A stretch of 19,561 nt of DNA from JAYQPD01 sp046050105 (GTDB taxonomy: Bacteria; Patescibacteriota; Minisyncoccia; Phycocordibacterales; UBA918). The notes beneath the pieces were generated by a model. That model had not been told where the DNA came from. It did no database searches and saw only the letters and a program-made list of their open reading frames with translations. Made by a program: the position numbers and the translations under genes. The DNA lies in contig JBJOQE010000065.1 of assembly GCA_046050105.1 (NCBI GenBank), forward strand, positions 1-19,561, read 5' to 3'. Below, piece by piece: positions 5,654 through 13,293 of the stretch. Numbering within the stretch: position 1 is the first letter of the stretch; every line of letters starts with the position of its first letter.

Positions 5654-5681
5654 GAAAAATCCACGCAGGAGTGCGTGGATT
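5654..5681 (-). terminator. Rho-independent terminator of the 193-residue protein gene
   Basis: AATCCACGC/GCGTGGATT (9 bp, 6-nt loop) followed on the minus strand by TTTTT. The stem overlaps the TAA stop codon of the gene. Confidence 0.8.
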
Positions 5682-6261
5682 ATGCGTCTGCGTGTGCGGG
5701 GACCGATAGTTTTTCCTGCACGTAGTCGAGGCAGGTGAGTATCTGCTCACGTGCGATTTCTTTCTTTGTGAGCTCCTCTGCTCGATTCCCTTTCCGCAAC
5801 ACCTCGCACTCTTGGCGATTTGTGGTGAGTAATTGTGTGGCATACTCCACCAAGGAATCTGCCCCGCGGTACGGAGTCATTGGCGCAAGAAATCGAGCAC
5901 CGGCATCGTGGACATACATGCTCGCTATGCGCCGGCCGACCTCAGTGTCAGTCTCCCACTTCTTTCTTTTCTCGTGTTCGTCGGCGAGCGCCTGAAGATG
6001 CTCTTCTCTCACACGAAGTGACATGTCGTACTTTTCCACCATGTGTTTCAACATGGCGTAGTTGCCCGACTTCACCAGCTCAAAGACGAGATAAAACGTC
6101 TCTCCTGCATTATAGACTGAAAAGCTCTTGAACTTCGTGAGCGACCGCACATCAACGCGCGCGGTGTTCACAATAGCCTCAAAGAGCGCAATGTCGCCAT
6201 CGTACGCTGCTTTGAGCGCCATCTGTCGCGGAGAAATATTGGTTAGGTACAATTCGGCCAT
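5680..6261 (-). CDS. 193-residue cytoplasmic protein, possibly ankyrin-like N-terminus
   Basis: No confident family. The first 90 residues contain alternating helix-like segments (ALKAAYDGDIALFEAIV, then YLVFELVKSGNYAMLKHMV) whose A-x-x-G-D/N pattern recalls degenerate ankyrin repeats. The rest is charged and helical, rich in E, K and R, with no signal peptide or membrane helix. The ATG at 6261 is well supported by a perfect AGGAGG 5-6 nt upstream. The transglycosylase gene ends 59 nt upstream with no terminator between, so they are probably cotranscribed. The transcript ends at the terminator overlapping its stop. Confidence 0.75.
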   Translation of the reverse strand: MAELYLTNISPRQMALKAAYDGDIALFEAIVNTARVDVRSLTKFKSFSVYNAGETFYLVFELVKSGNYAMLKHMVEKYDMSLRVREEHLQALADEHEKRKKWETDTEVGRRIASMYVHDAGARFLAPMTPYRGADSLVEYATQLLTTNRQECEVLRKGNRAEELTKKEIAREQILTCLDYVQEKLSVPAHADA

Positions 6262-6320
6262 CTGACCCTCCTCTCTTGTGTATCTTCTCGTAATCTACCA
6301 CAACCATTCCCATCTGCCAC

Positions 6321-7688
6321 CTACTCCCCTAAAATAATGTCGATATTCTTTTGGAAGTTTGACGCTTTTGCCATCACCTGGTTGGCGTAGTTTTGACCCG
6401 GAGAGCCTGCCCAGTTACCGCCGGCGTAGTAGCGCGCAGCAGAAGTGTGCTCCGTGGTGTACGCTCCACCTGCAGCACCTTGGTCTTGGAGATAGAGGCC
6501 AGTTGCCATAATGGCATGCTTCGCGTCCCATGGGTTGGTTGCTGAAACGCCAAGTGCAGCCTGAATGCGTGCCTCATATCCTTCCCATGTTGAAGGAATG
6601 AACTGTGTTGGCCCCATGGCGCCACCGTAGCCACCTGGTGCAGCACAGGAAATTGGAGTGGCGGACCAGTCGAGGCCGAGAGCTTTGGTGATGCGCAGAA
6701 ACGGCACGGTGTCGCGAGGTGCCTTCATGGTCTGTGGGAACGGCGTGCCGGTGTTCTTCCCCTTTCCATCGCCGGTCGTGATATCGGTAATAAGACATTG
6801 CCCCACGTTCTTCCCAAGGTCAGACTCTTGAGAAAGGATAGCGAGAATAAGAGCAGCACGAACACCCGTCTTTTGCGACGACATCTGTGCAAACTCTACT
6901 GCCGTACCAAACGGGATGCCGCTGGTGCCACGGAGTTCAAAGAGTGCTTGGCGAATCTGTGCAGCGGTTTGTTGCTGCGTGCGTAGAATAGCTTGAAAGT
7001 TTGCTTCCTGACCTTTCGTTTTCTTCAGAAGCTCTGCGCGCTCCTTTTCGCGAAGCTCGATTTCTTGCTTTTCGACTTCCTGCAACTTTTTAAGCTCTAC
7101 CTCGTTTTTCTGTTTGTCTTCAAGCGAAACCTTATGCTCCTCCGTCACCCCTTTTACGTTGCTTAAATCTTCATATGACTTACGGAGTGAATACTTGATA
7201 GTATGAAATTGATCGACATCCTCAAAAAACTTGGAGATGTTGGAGTCACCAAGCATCACTTCAACGAGTGAGAAGCCCTCCATCTCGTGGGTCTTTCGCA
7301 AAAGCTGCGCGACCGACTGTCGTTGACGCTCAAGCCGTTCATTCAGCTCGTTAATAACAATCTGTTTGTCACCGATAGCGGTACCGAGTTTCTGAATCTC
7401 AATCGTGCGCGCCTTGATGCCAAGCTGTGCTTTTTTGATCTTTGCGTCCAAAATGGCGACGTCGCGCTCAAGAGTACGGCGTTCACCCTTTTTTTGGTCC
7501 ACAAGTTGCTGCTGGTTCGCAATCTGCGCCTCTACTTCACGAAGTTCTGCCTCAAGGCGTGCACGACGCACGTCCTCAGCTTCTTGCGCCGATACCTCGG
7601 GCGCAGGACGGTAGGTCCAGAGCATCGACGCGGTGACCAGGAACACACTAAGAAAAACAGCGGTAGTGATTAACTTCGACTTGCTCAT
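6321..7688 (-). CDS. Secreted coiled-coil protein with lytic transglycosylase (SLT/MltB-like) domain
   Basis: A 455-residue envelope protein predicted to cleave peptidoglycan outside the membrane. Residues about 6-24 are a signal or anchor helix ending near VSAQEA. Residues about 35-250 form a long coiled coil rich in E, K and Q, like EnvC/PcsB N-termini. The C-terminal domain (about 270-440) has the transglycosylase fold: SQESDLG with catalytic Glu288, GGAMGPTQFIPSTW (355-368), and a closing helix with YYAGGNW. The start is the ATG at 7688; the longer frame to 7736 is rejected because a TGGTATACT box lies 6 nt before this ATG. The combination suggests a cell-separation or wall-remodelling hydrolase controlled by its coiled coil. 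There is no LysM or other wall-binding domain. Confidence 0.85.
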   Translation of the reverse strand: MSKSKLITTAVFLSVFLVTASMLWTYRPAPEVSAQEAEDVRRARLEAELREVEAQIANQQQLVDQKKGERRTLERDVAILDAKIKKAQLGIKARTIEIQKLGTAIGDKQIVINELNERLERQRQSVAQLLRKTHEMEGFSLVEVMLGDSNISKFFEDVDQFHTIKYSLRKSYEDLSNVKGVTEEHKVSLEDKQKNEVELKKLQEVEKQEIELREKERAELLKKTKGQEANFQAILRTQQQTAAQIRQALFELRGTSGIPFGTAVEFAQMSSQKTGVRAALILAILSQESDLGKNVGQCLITDITTGDGKGKNTGTPFPQTMKAPRDTVPFLRITKALGLDWSATPISCAAPGGYGGAMGPTQFIPSTWEGYEARIQAALGVSATNPWDAKHAIMATGLYLQDQGAAGGAYTTEHTSAARYYAGGNWAGSPGQNYANQVMAKASNFQKNIDIILGE

Positions 7689-7694
7689 ACACAT

Positions 7695-7703
7695 AGTATA
7701 CCA
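7695..7703 (-). promoter_or_regulatory. Extended -10 of the transglycosylase gene
   Basis: TGGTATACT on the minus strand, exactly 6 nt before the ATG at 7688, so transcription would begin at the start codon. There is no Shine-Dalgarno. A TTGTAC lies farther upstream with a spacer of about 19, a weak -35. Confidence 0.55.
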
Positions 7704-7730
7704 GGAGGCAGAAAGACATGTACAAGCTCT

Positions 7731-7773
7731 CTCCATACAAAAACCGCACTATTTGTGCGGTTTTAGTATGGAG
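7731..7773 (-). terminator. Terminator after bL25
   Basis: Inner stem AAAACCGCAC/GTGCGGTTTT (10 bp, loop TATTT) is extended after one A-A mismatch by CTCCATAC/GTATGGAG (8 bp), an 18-bp interrupted stem in all. It lies 6 nt after the bL25 stop. The inner T-run serves the minus-strand transcript. Confidence 0.8.
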
Positions 7774-7779
7774 TAGATA

Positions 7780-8418
7780 TTATGCAGCCTCTTCTTCTGT
7801 TTCGGTCTTGCCCTTCTTCTCGACTTCAATGGCGCTCATATCGATTGCGGTTGGTGCTGCATCTACTTCTTCCTTCACTTCTGAAGCAACGGCGACAATC
7901 TCATCGCCCTCTTCCTTTACGACAACTCCCTCGGGAAGTACCAGATCCTTAACGTGGATCATGTCGTGGAGGTTCACAAGCGTCGAGACATCCACGGTAA
8001 GGTGCTGTGGAAGATTCTTGGGGAGTGCCTCAATCTCAATATCATGAAGCACTTTGGTAATGACGGCACCAAGCTTTACTGCAGGTGATTCACCCACAAA
8101 CTCGATTGGTACGCGGATGTGAATTGCCTTACCACTTTCAATGGCGTAGAGGTCTGCGTGGCGCACTTCGCCAGTTACCGGGTCTACATCAACATCATGG
8201 ATAAGCACATCAGTGTCTTTTCCAATACCAGAAAGGGTAATAATGGTCGACTCACCTGCTTCCTTAAGTATCTTCGAAAAATCTCGGGTATTAATAACAA
8301 TTGACTGTGCTTCGTGCTTAGGGCCATACACCACCGCAGGCATATCACCGGCAGAACGGAGTGCTTCATTCTTCTTGCCCCGCGCTTCGCGCAAGGTCGC
8401 ATTGAGTGTTAACGTCAT
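7780..8418 (-). CDS. rplY: Large ribosomal subunit protein bL25 (CTC/TL5 family)
   Basis: 5S rRNA-binding 50S protein of the long, two-domain general stress (CTC) type, 212 residues. The N-terminal L25 domain (about 1-90) has NATLREARGKKNEALRSAG, PAVVYGP and HDVDVDPVTGEVRHADLY. The C-terminal TL5-type beta domain (about 95-185) has VPIEFVGESPAVKLGA and LPKNLPQHLTVDVS. The tail is acidic (about 180-212, ending ETEEEAA), common in this family. The ATG at 8418 lacks a Shine-Dalgarno; a TTGAAA/TAATCT promoter is only 9 nt upstream. It is bounded by a strong terminator downstream. Confidence 0.95.
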   Translation of the reverse strand: MTLTLNATLREARGKKNEALRSAGDMPAVVYGPKHEAQSIVINTRDFSKILKEAGESTIITLSGIGKDTDVLIHDVDVDPVTGEVRHADLYAIESGKAIHIRVPIEFVGESPAVKLGAVITKVLHDIEIEALPKNLPQHLTVDVSTLVNLHDMIHVKDLVLPEGVVVKEEGDEIVAVASEVKEEVDAAPTAIDMSAIEVEKKGKTETEEEAA

Positions 8419-8427
8419 AGCTTTGCT

Positions 8428-8455
8428 AGATTACCAGAAAATCAAAACTTTTCAA
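8428..8455 (-). promoter_or_regulatory. bL25 promoter
   Basis: Minus strand: -35 TTGAAA (8450-8455), 16-bp spacer, extended -10 TGGTAATCT (8428-8436). There are 9 nt to the ATG, predicting a leader of only about 3 nt. Confidence 0.65.
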
Positions 8456-8495
8456 CCCCATGAGAACATCAGGGGTATACGGCACCGAACATACC

Positions 8496-9464
8496 CTACG
8501 CTACCAGACACCGCGGTGCCTTGCTTGCCAACACATCGACGATACCCTCTGCGGCCACCTTAGCCATCTCGTCGCGCGTTTCCACAGTAGCTGAACCAAT
8601 GTGTGGGGTGAGTACCACGTTTTCGCACGCAGCAAGTCCTGGGGCTAGAGACGGTTCATGCTCAAACACATCAAGGCCCGCTCCCGCAATAACCCCATTC
8701 TGTAGCGCCGACACCAGTGCCACCTCGTCAATCACCGGTCCACGAGAAGTATTAATGAGGTAGGCTGTGTTTTTCATCATCGCTAATCGCTCAGCATTTA
8801 AGAGGTGCTTGGTTTCGGGCAGAAGCGGTACATGTATGGAGACCACATCAGACTCACGCAATACATCTTCCACTGATGTTCGAAACATTGCCCCTGTTGC
8901 TGCTTCAAGCTCTGGCCGTGGCGCAATATCGTAGTACCTCACATTCATGCCAAAGCCATGTCTCACCATCATGGCGACATCAAACCCAATACGCCCCGCA
9001 CCCAAAAGACCAAACGTTTTCTCCTTTAAGTCAGTCCCCAAGAGCATAAGTGGTGCCCATCCTTCATACTTCCCCGCACGCATAAAGCGATCACCCTCCG
9101 TGATGCGCGAGGTGAGTGAAAGCATCAAACCCACTGCATGCTCAGCCACCGTATGGGTAAGTACACCGGGCGTATTGGTCACAATGACACCGCGAGCTCG
9201 CGCCTCCTCCAGGTCAATATTGTTAAAGCCCACTGCATAATTTGCAATTATCTTTGCATTCGGTATGGCATCCATCACTTCGCCATCTATCGCATCAGTC
9301 AGAAGAGAGAGGACGGCACTATAGGGCTTGGCAGCTAACGCAGTGATGAGTTCTGCCTTACTCAAGACGCGATCATCGGGGTTAACATCAACTTCATGTC
9401 CTGCTGCAGTAAGCATGGCAATGCCGCAGTCGGGTATCATTCTTGTTACATATATATACGCCAT
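8496..9464 (-). CDS. D-isomer-specific 2-hydroxyacid dehydrogenase, glyoxylate/hydroxypyruvate reductase-like
   Basis: NAD(P)H-dependent reduction of a 2-keto acid, probably glyoxylate, hydroxypyruvate or pyruvate; the substrate is not fixed by sequence. At 322 residues it is normal for the family. The substrate-binding domain has NYAVGFNNIDLEEARARG (75-92) and NTPGVLTHTVAEHA (97-110). The Rossmann motif GAGRIG is at 155-160. The catalytic residues are Arg241 (NTSRGPVID), Glu270 (DVFEHEP) and His288 (TPHIGSAT). The start at 9464 follows a TGGTACACT box by 6 nt with no Shine-Dalgarno. It is divergent from the sugar kinase and upstream of bL25, which has its own promoter. It may regenerate NAD+ or make lactate-type products in a fermentative cell; this is inference. 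Confidence 0.92.
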   Translation of the reverse strand: MAYIYVTRMIPDCGIAMLTAAGHEVDVNPDDRVLSKAELITALAAKPYSAVLSLLTDAIDGEVMDAIPNAKIIANYAVGFNNIDLEEARARGVIVTNTPGVLTHTVAEHAVGLMLSLTSRITEGDRFMRAGKYEGWAPLMLLGTDLKEKTFGLLGAGRIGFDVAMMVRHGFGMNVRYYDIAPRPELEAATGAMFRTSVEDVLRESDVVSIHVPLLPETKHLLNAERLAMMKNTAYLINTSRGPVIDEVALVSALQNGVIAGAGLDVFEHEPSLAPGLAACENVVLTPHIGSATVETRDEMAKVAAEGIVDVLASKAPRCLVA

Positions 9465-9470
9465 GTTGAT

Positions 9471-9479
9471 AGTGTACCA
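9471..9479 (-). promoter_or_regulatory. Extended -10 of the dehydrogenase gene
   Basis: TGGTACACT, 6 nt before the ATG, the same geometry as the transglycosylase gene. Leaderless transcript predicted. No good -35 seen. Confidence 0.5.
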
Positions 9480-9518
9480 GAAATGTCTGGGGTGGCATGG
9501 GATAATGTTGCTATATGA

Positions 9519-9600
9519 ATCCCGTTAGAAATTCATTCTAGCGGAACAAAGTGAACAACGCTTTGTCTTCATGTATTAAGTACTTAATTTCTAACGGGAT
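9519..9600 (+). promoter_or_regulatory. 82-bp inverted-repeat element overlapping the sugar kinase start
   Basis: Perfect 15-bp arms ATCCCGTTAGAAATT (9519-9533) and AATTTCTAACGGGAT (9586-9600). The right arm ends inside the kinase ATG. Between them are ACAAAG/CTTTGT and the 14-bp palindrome ATTAAGTACTTAAT (9575-9588). An alternative local hairpin ATGAAT/ATTCAT (9515-9520 with 9531-9536) would compete with the left arm. It may be a switching leader that hides the start codon, or a small palindromic insertion. A GATAAT at 9501-9506 is the only -10-like candidate upstream. Confidence 0.5.
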
Positions 9601-10597
9601 GAAATACGATTTTGTTGCTGTAGGAGACATTGTGGTTGACACCTTCATCGACCTCTCAAAAGATGACGCTCGCGTGGTCTGCGATGTGGACGGCCGTGCC
9701 TGCCAGCTTATGATGAACTTCGGCGAAAAGCTCCCTTATACTGATGCCGTCGTACTCCCCGCAGTGGGCAACTCCCCCAACGCTGCAGTATCGGCACATC
9801 GCCTCGGACTTAAAGCCGCACTCTATACCAATATTGGCCACGATAAACCGGGTGCGGAATGCCTTGACGCGCTCCGCACTGAGGGCATTGCAACCGATTA
9901 TGTGGTGCGTAATGAAGGAAAAATCACCAACAACCACTACGTCCTGCGCTTCGGCGCAGAGCGCACCATCCTCATCAAACACGAGGAGTATGCATACAAA
10001 CTCCCCGACTTCAGCGAACCACCACGTTATCTCTATTTCTCATCCATCGGCGAAAACTCACTCCCCTTTCATCATGAACTTGCCGCATATGTGAAAGCAC
10101 ATCCCGAAACTAAACTCGTCTTTCAGCCGGGCACGTTCCAAATCAAGCTTGGTGTGAAAGAGCTTGCCGATATTTACGCCGTCACTGAAATCTTTTTCTG
10201 CAATAAAGAAGAGGCTCAGTATATTTTGGATTCACAGTCTGTCGATCTCAAAGAGTTGCTGCTTGGCATCAAAGCGCTTGGTCCGAAGATTCCCGTCATC
10301 ACCGACGGGCCTAAGGGGGCGTATGCCCTCGACCTTAACGGTAACGCCTGGTACATGCCCATCTACCCCGACCCGGCTCCGCCAGTTGACCGCACGGGAG
10401 CCGGCGACTCATTTGCCTCAACCTTCACTGCAGCATTGGCACTTGGCCTGCCGGTTGAGACCGCGCTTGCATGGGGTCCCATCAATTCCATGTCGGTCGT
10501 GCAATATATAGGAGCACAAAAAGGCCTTCTCTCCCGCAAGTTTCTGGAGGAATACCTTGCACAAGCGCCGAAGGAGTACGTCGCAAAAATGATATAG
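9599..10597 (+). CDS. PfkB-family carbohydrate kinase
   Basis: ATP-dependent kinase of the ribokinase fold acting on a sugar, sugar phosphate or nucleoside; the exact substrate is not evident. It has 332 residues. Motifs: FVAVGDIVVDTF at the start, the substrate-side GNSPNAAVSAHRLGL (57-71), NIGHDKPG (78-85), VITDGPKGA (233-241), and the signature DRTGAGDSFASTF (264-276) with catalytic Asp270 and the anion hole. The start is the ATG at 9599; a GTG at 9551 in frame would add 16 residues encoded by the inverted-repeat element and is rejected. It is the only gene on the plus strand and faces the transketolase genes across a shared terminator. Its neighbours suggest phosphorylation feeding pentose phosphate or glycolytic intermediates. 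Confidence 0.9.
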   Translation: MKYDFVAVGDIVVDTFIDLSKDDARVVCDVDGRACQLMMNFGEKLPYTDAVVLPAVGNSPNAAVSAHRLGLKAALYTNIGHDKPGAECLDALRTEGIATDYVVRNEGKITNNHYVLRFGAERTILIKHEEYAYKLPDFSEPPRYLYFSSIGENSLPFHHELAAYVKAHPETKLVFQPGTFQIKLGVKELADIYAVTEIFFCNKEEAQYILDSQSVDLKELLLGIKALGPKIPVITDGPKGAYALDLNGNAWYMPIYPDPAPPVDRTGAGDSFASTFTAALALGLPVETALAWGPINSMSVVQYIGAQKGLLSRKFLEEYLAQAPKEYVAKMI

Positions 10598-10637
10598 CGC
10601 ACGAAAAATCGCCCCGTAGGGGCGATTTTTCGTGCGC
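10597..10637. terminator. Bidirectional terminator between convergent sugar kinase and transketolase genes
   Basis: Perfect 19-bp stem (10597-10615 with 10619-10637), loop GTA. The stem holds GC-rich ATCGCCCC/GGGGCGAT flanked by A5 and T5 tracts, so each strand gives a hairpin followed by Ts. It starts at the last base of the kinase stop codon and ends 14 nt before the transketolase stop. Confidence 0.9.
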
Positions 10638-10651
10638 GACGTGACACTTTC

Positions 10652-11641
10652 CTACACCACTTCCTGGGCTGCGCGAACAATCGCTTCAGCATTGAGACCA
10701 AAGAGATGCCACAGTTCTAAAACTGTTCCCGACTCACCGAAGCGGTCGTCGACACCGAGACGCACCACTTTGGTTGGATGGGTACTTGAAAGAAACTCAG
10801 TCACTGCCGACCCCATACCACCTGCCTGTTGGTGCTCCTCAACAGTGATGATAGCGCCATGCTCTTTCGCAAACGCCAGCACCGCTCCCGTGTCGAGCGG
10901 CTTAATCGTTGCCAAGTTCATCACCGATGCACCGATGCCCTGCTCATTGAGTTGCTTCGCCGCTTTAAGCGCCTCATACAGCACCACGCCAGTAGCGATA
11001 ATGCCCACTTTCTTTTCATGCACTTCGTCACGGAAAAGGTATGTTTCTGCCTTGCCGAGGGTAAACGGTGACGCTTCCGTCGTGATGACAGGTGTGTTTT
11101 CGCGTGCAAGGCGCATATATGCGGGCCCTACACTTTCTGCTATTGCGTGCGTAGCACGCTTCGCCTCAAGGGTGTCTGCTGGAGACACCACACACATACG
11201 TGGAATCACGCGCATCAGTGCAATATCTTCTATGGCTTGGTGCGTGGCACCATCAGGGCCGACCGACACGCCCGCATGCGCGCCCACTATTTTTACATTT
11301 GCACCGTTGTAGGCAATGGTCGTTCGTACCTGCTCCCAATTTCGCCCTGGGCTAAACATGGCGTATGACGCAATGAACGGTATTTTCCCCATGGCTGCCA
11401 TACCGGAAGCTACCGAAGCCATCGACTGTTCGCCTATGCCCACCTGCAAAAAACGCTCTGGAAACTTTTCTTTGAAATCTATCATACGCGTCGACTCAGT
11501 GAGGTCGGCACAGAGCGCAACAATAGCGCTCTGCTTCTCTCCCGCTTCGCGGAGGCCAATACCAAAACCCATGCGTGTTGCCACCGACTCAATGTCGGGC
11601 GCAAACAGTTTGGGGTTCAGATGTGATGCAAGCGTAAACAT
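10652..11641 (-). CDS. tktB: Transketolase, C-terminal subunit
   Basis: Pyrimidine-binding plus C-terminal domains of a split transketolase; with the N-terminal subunit it transfers two-carbon ketol units between sugar phosphates. It has 329 residues. The thiamine-activating glutamate is Glu71 in QVGIGEQSMAS. The substrate-loop motif GPDGATHQAIEDI lies at 128-140 with His134. The C-terminal domain begins near residue 195 and includes EEHQQAGGMGSAV. Its start lies 4 nt after the stop of the N-terminal subunit gene, with no Shine-Dalgarno, so translation is almost surely coupled to give a 1:1 complex. It could be read as a DXP synthase relative, but the split pair beside rpe and rpiB favours transketolase. 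Confidence 0.92.
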   Translation of the reverse strand: MFTLASHLNPKLFAPDIESVATRMGFGIGLREAGEKQSAIVALCADLTESTRMIDFKEKFPERFLQVGIGEQSMASVASGMAAMGKIPFIASYAMFSPGRNWEQVRTTIAYNGANVKIVGAHAGVSVGPDGATHQAIEDIALMRVIPRMCVVSPADTLEAKRATHAIAESVGPAYMRLARENTPVITTEASPFTLGKAETYLFRDEVHEKKVGIIATGVVLYEALKAAKQLNEQGIGASVMNLATIKPLDTGAVLAFAKEHGAIITVEEHQQAGGMGSAVTEFLSSTHPTKVVRLGVDDRFGESGTVLELWHLFGLNAEAIVRAAQEVV

Positions 11642-11645
11642 GGTG

Positions 11646-12542
11646 TTATGGATGCTCAGAGTTTATGACATGACCTTTGAGTGAGCGGAGCTCGGTGAGC
11701 GCTACTTCGGCCTGCTTATCTTTCGGCACGCGGTCGGTAGGACCTTTCCCGGGAGGGTTGCCATGCCAGCGGAAGTCGCGCTCGAAAACACCGACCCCAC
11801 GCGACGGTATGGTGTGCGCAATGATAACCGAAGGCTGGCTATACACGGCTTGTGCTTTCCCAATCGCATCATTCACGGCACGTATGTTGTGTCCGTCTAC
11901 TTCCTGTACATCAAAATTAAATGCTGCAAATTTTTCAAAAAGTGGCTCGATAGGCATGACGCCCTCGGTGTACCCATCAATTTGAATACCGTTCCTATCG
12001 ACAATGACAATAAGGTTGTGCAGCCGCTCTTTACCAGCCAGGAGTGCAGCCTCCCATATCTGACCTTCGTTTAACTCGCCATCGCCAGTCATGCAATAGA
12101 AATACTTGTTCGAGTATGGGTTGTTCATACGCTCGGCAAGTGCCATACCCACCGCCTGAGAAAGCCCCGAACCAAGCGGCCCTGAGGAGGTCTCAATGCC
12201 CGGCAGTTCCTCCCGATGGGGATGCCCCTGGAGGCGGGAGCCAAACTTGCGGAGCGTCAGTAGCTCTTCTTTAGGGAAATACCCGGAGTGTGCAAGCGCA
12301 GCATAAAGCACCGGGCATATATGACCATTTGAAAGCACAAAACGGTCGCGCCCTTCCCAGCTTGGGTCTTCGGGCTTGTGATTGAGTACGTGAAAATAGA
12401 GCAGCGCAAACATATCTGCGGTGCCCAGAGGCCCGGCCGTGTGGCCACTCCCTGCGGTCACGAGCATTTCAATAATGCTCGCACGAATATCGTTTGCACG
12501 TGTCTCAAGTGCAACAACTTCGTCATCAGTGAGGTACTGCAT
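11646..12542 (-). CDS. tktA: Transketolase, N-terminal subunit
   Basis: Binds the diphosphate of thiamine diphosphate through GDGELNEGQIWEA (153-165) ending with Asn184 in DRNGIQIDG. It has 298 residues. Other family motifs: GSGHTAGPLG (31-40), where T replaces the usual P of GHP, SNGHICPVLYA (71-81), GHPHR with conserved histidines, and SSGPLGSGLSQAVG (119-132). HTIPSRGVGVFE lies near the C-terminus. The ATG at 12542 lies 9 nt after a CGGTATACT box with no Shine-Dalgarno. The gene is followed 4 nt later by the C-terminal subunit. Split transketolases are common in archaea and several bacterial groups including CPR. Confidence 0.93.
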   Translation of the reverse strand: MQYLTDDEVVALETRANDIRASIIEMLVTAGSGHTAGPLGTADMFALLYFHVLNHKPEDPSWEGRDRFVLSNGHICPVLYAALAHSGYFPKEELLTLRKFGSRLQGHPHREELPGIETSSGPLGSGLSQAVGMALAERMNNPYSNKYFYCMTGDGELNEGQIWEAALLAGKERLHNLIVIVDRNGIQIDGYTEGVMPIEPLFEKFAAFNFDVQEVDGHNIRAVNDAIGKAQAVYSQPSVIIAHTIPSRGVGVFERDFRWHGNPPGKGPTDRVPKDKQAEVALTELRSLKGHVINSEHP

Positions 12543-12551
12543 ATAGGTTTC

Positions 12552-12560
12552 AGTATACCG
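12552..12560 (-). promoter_or_regulatory. Candidate promoter box of the transketolase pair
   Basis: CGGTATACT on the minus strand, 9 nt before the ATG at 12542. The predicted leader is about 3 nt. It implies that the transketolase genes can be transcribed apart from rpe upstream. Confidence 0.5.
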
Positions 12561-12613
12561 TTTTATACAGAGTGCGCGATGAATGCTTATACACAGCTAC
12601 GCATGTTCACGTC

Positions 12614-13279
12614 TTATGATAGCGTAGCCGCCGCAAGTGCACGGTATGCTGCTTCTGGGTCCGCTTGTTTTATAATCGCAGATCCTACAATGAGACGTGA
12701 GGCAGGTGACACAGCGAATCGGGCGATGGTGTGCTGATTCACTGAACCATCTACCGCAATGGGGAGTGTGGGGTAGTGCTCATGTATGGCCTGCATGCGC
12801 AAAAAAACTTCTTTATCGAGCGGCTGTCCTTGTGCGCCGATGGTATGGATGCCCATACACTGTACGTAGTCGACGTGCGCTAATTCGGCAAGCACAAAAT
12901 CAAGGTCGATGTCGTTTCCCACCGAAAGCCCGAGGAGCACTCCTGCTTCGTGTGCCATGCGGTGTGCCAACGCTATATCGACACATGTTTCAATTTGCAC
13001 CACGATACGTCTGGGGCGCGCAGCCAAATACCGAGGGAGTTCGAGAAGACAATCGGCAACCATGAGGTGGTACTCAATCTCAAACATATCTGCGAGATTG
13101 CGCGCTTCATGAGGGTCGCCACTTCCTTCCCCACTCCCATACGGCCATGAGAGAGCATCGACTGCGATACCGTCAACCACATCAATGTGAAAATCGCGTG
13201 TAAAAGGCTTAATAAGCTTAGCTACCCTAAAAATATCTTCAAGCGAGACGGGGATACAGGCCGGCACCAGAGTGATCAT
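12614..13279 (-). CDS. rpe: Ribulose-phosphate 3-epimerase
   Basis: Interconverts ribulose 5-phosphate and xylulose 5-phosphate, the donor for transketolase next door. A TIM-barrel protein of 221 residues from the ATG at 13279. Metal and catalytic residues line up with the family: His31 and Asp33 (FHIDVVDG), His71 (EYHLMVAD) and Asp177 (IAVDGSVN). The phosphate loop is LIVGSAII (197-204). It differs from typical enzymes in having PACI where the family usually reads PSILSAD and in weak conservation of the methionine rim, so substrate preference could differ. A GTG at 13303 would add eight residues and overlap the pilin gene; no Shine-Dalgarno supports either start. Confidence 0.88.
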   Translation of the reverse strand: MITLVPACIPVSLEDIFRVAKLIKPFTRDFHIDVVDGIAVDALSWPYGSGEGSGDPHEARNLADMFEIEYHLMVADCLLELPRYLAARPRRIVVQIETCVDIALAHRMAHEAGVLLGLSVGNDIDLDFVLAELAHVDYVQCMGIHTIGAQGQPLDKEVFLRMQAIHEHYPTLPIAVDGSVNQHTIARFAVSPASRLIVGSAIIKQADPEAAYRALAAATLS

Positions 13280-13293
13280 GGTGATACGTATGT

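Noticed and set aside
9551..9598. GTG-initiated N-terminal extension of the sugar kinase
   Set aside because: The extra 16 residues are encoded by the inverted-repeat element, have no Shine-Dalgarno, and precede the normal PfkB N-terminus.
10632..11312. 226-residue plus-strand frame opposite the transketolase C-terminal subunit
   Set aside because: Its low-complexity Ser/Thr/Pro/Ala composition is typical of the antisense of a coding gene, and the minus-strand frame has all transketolase motifs.
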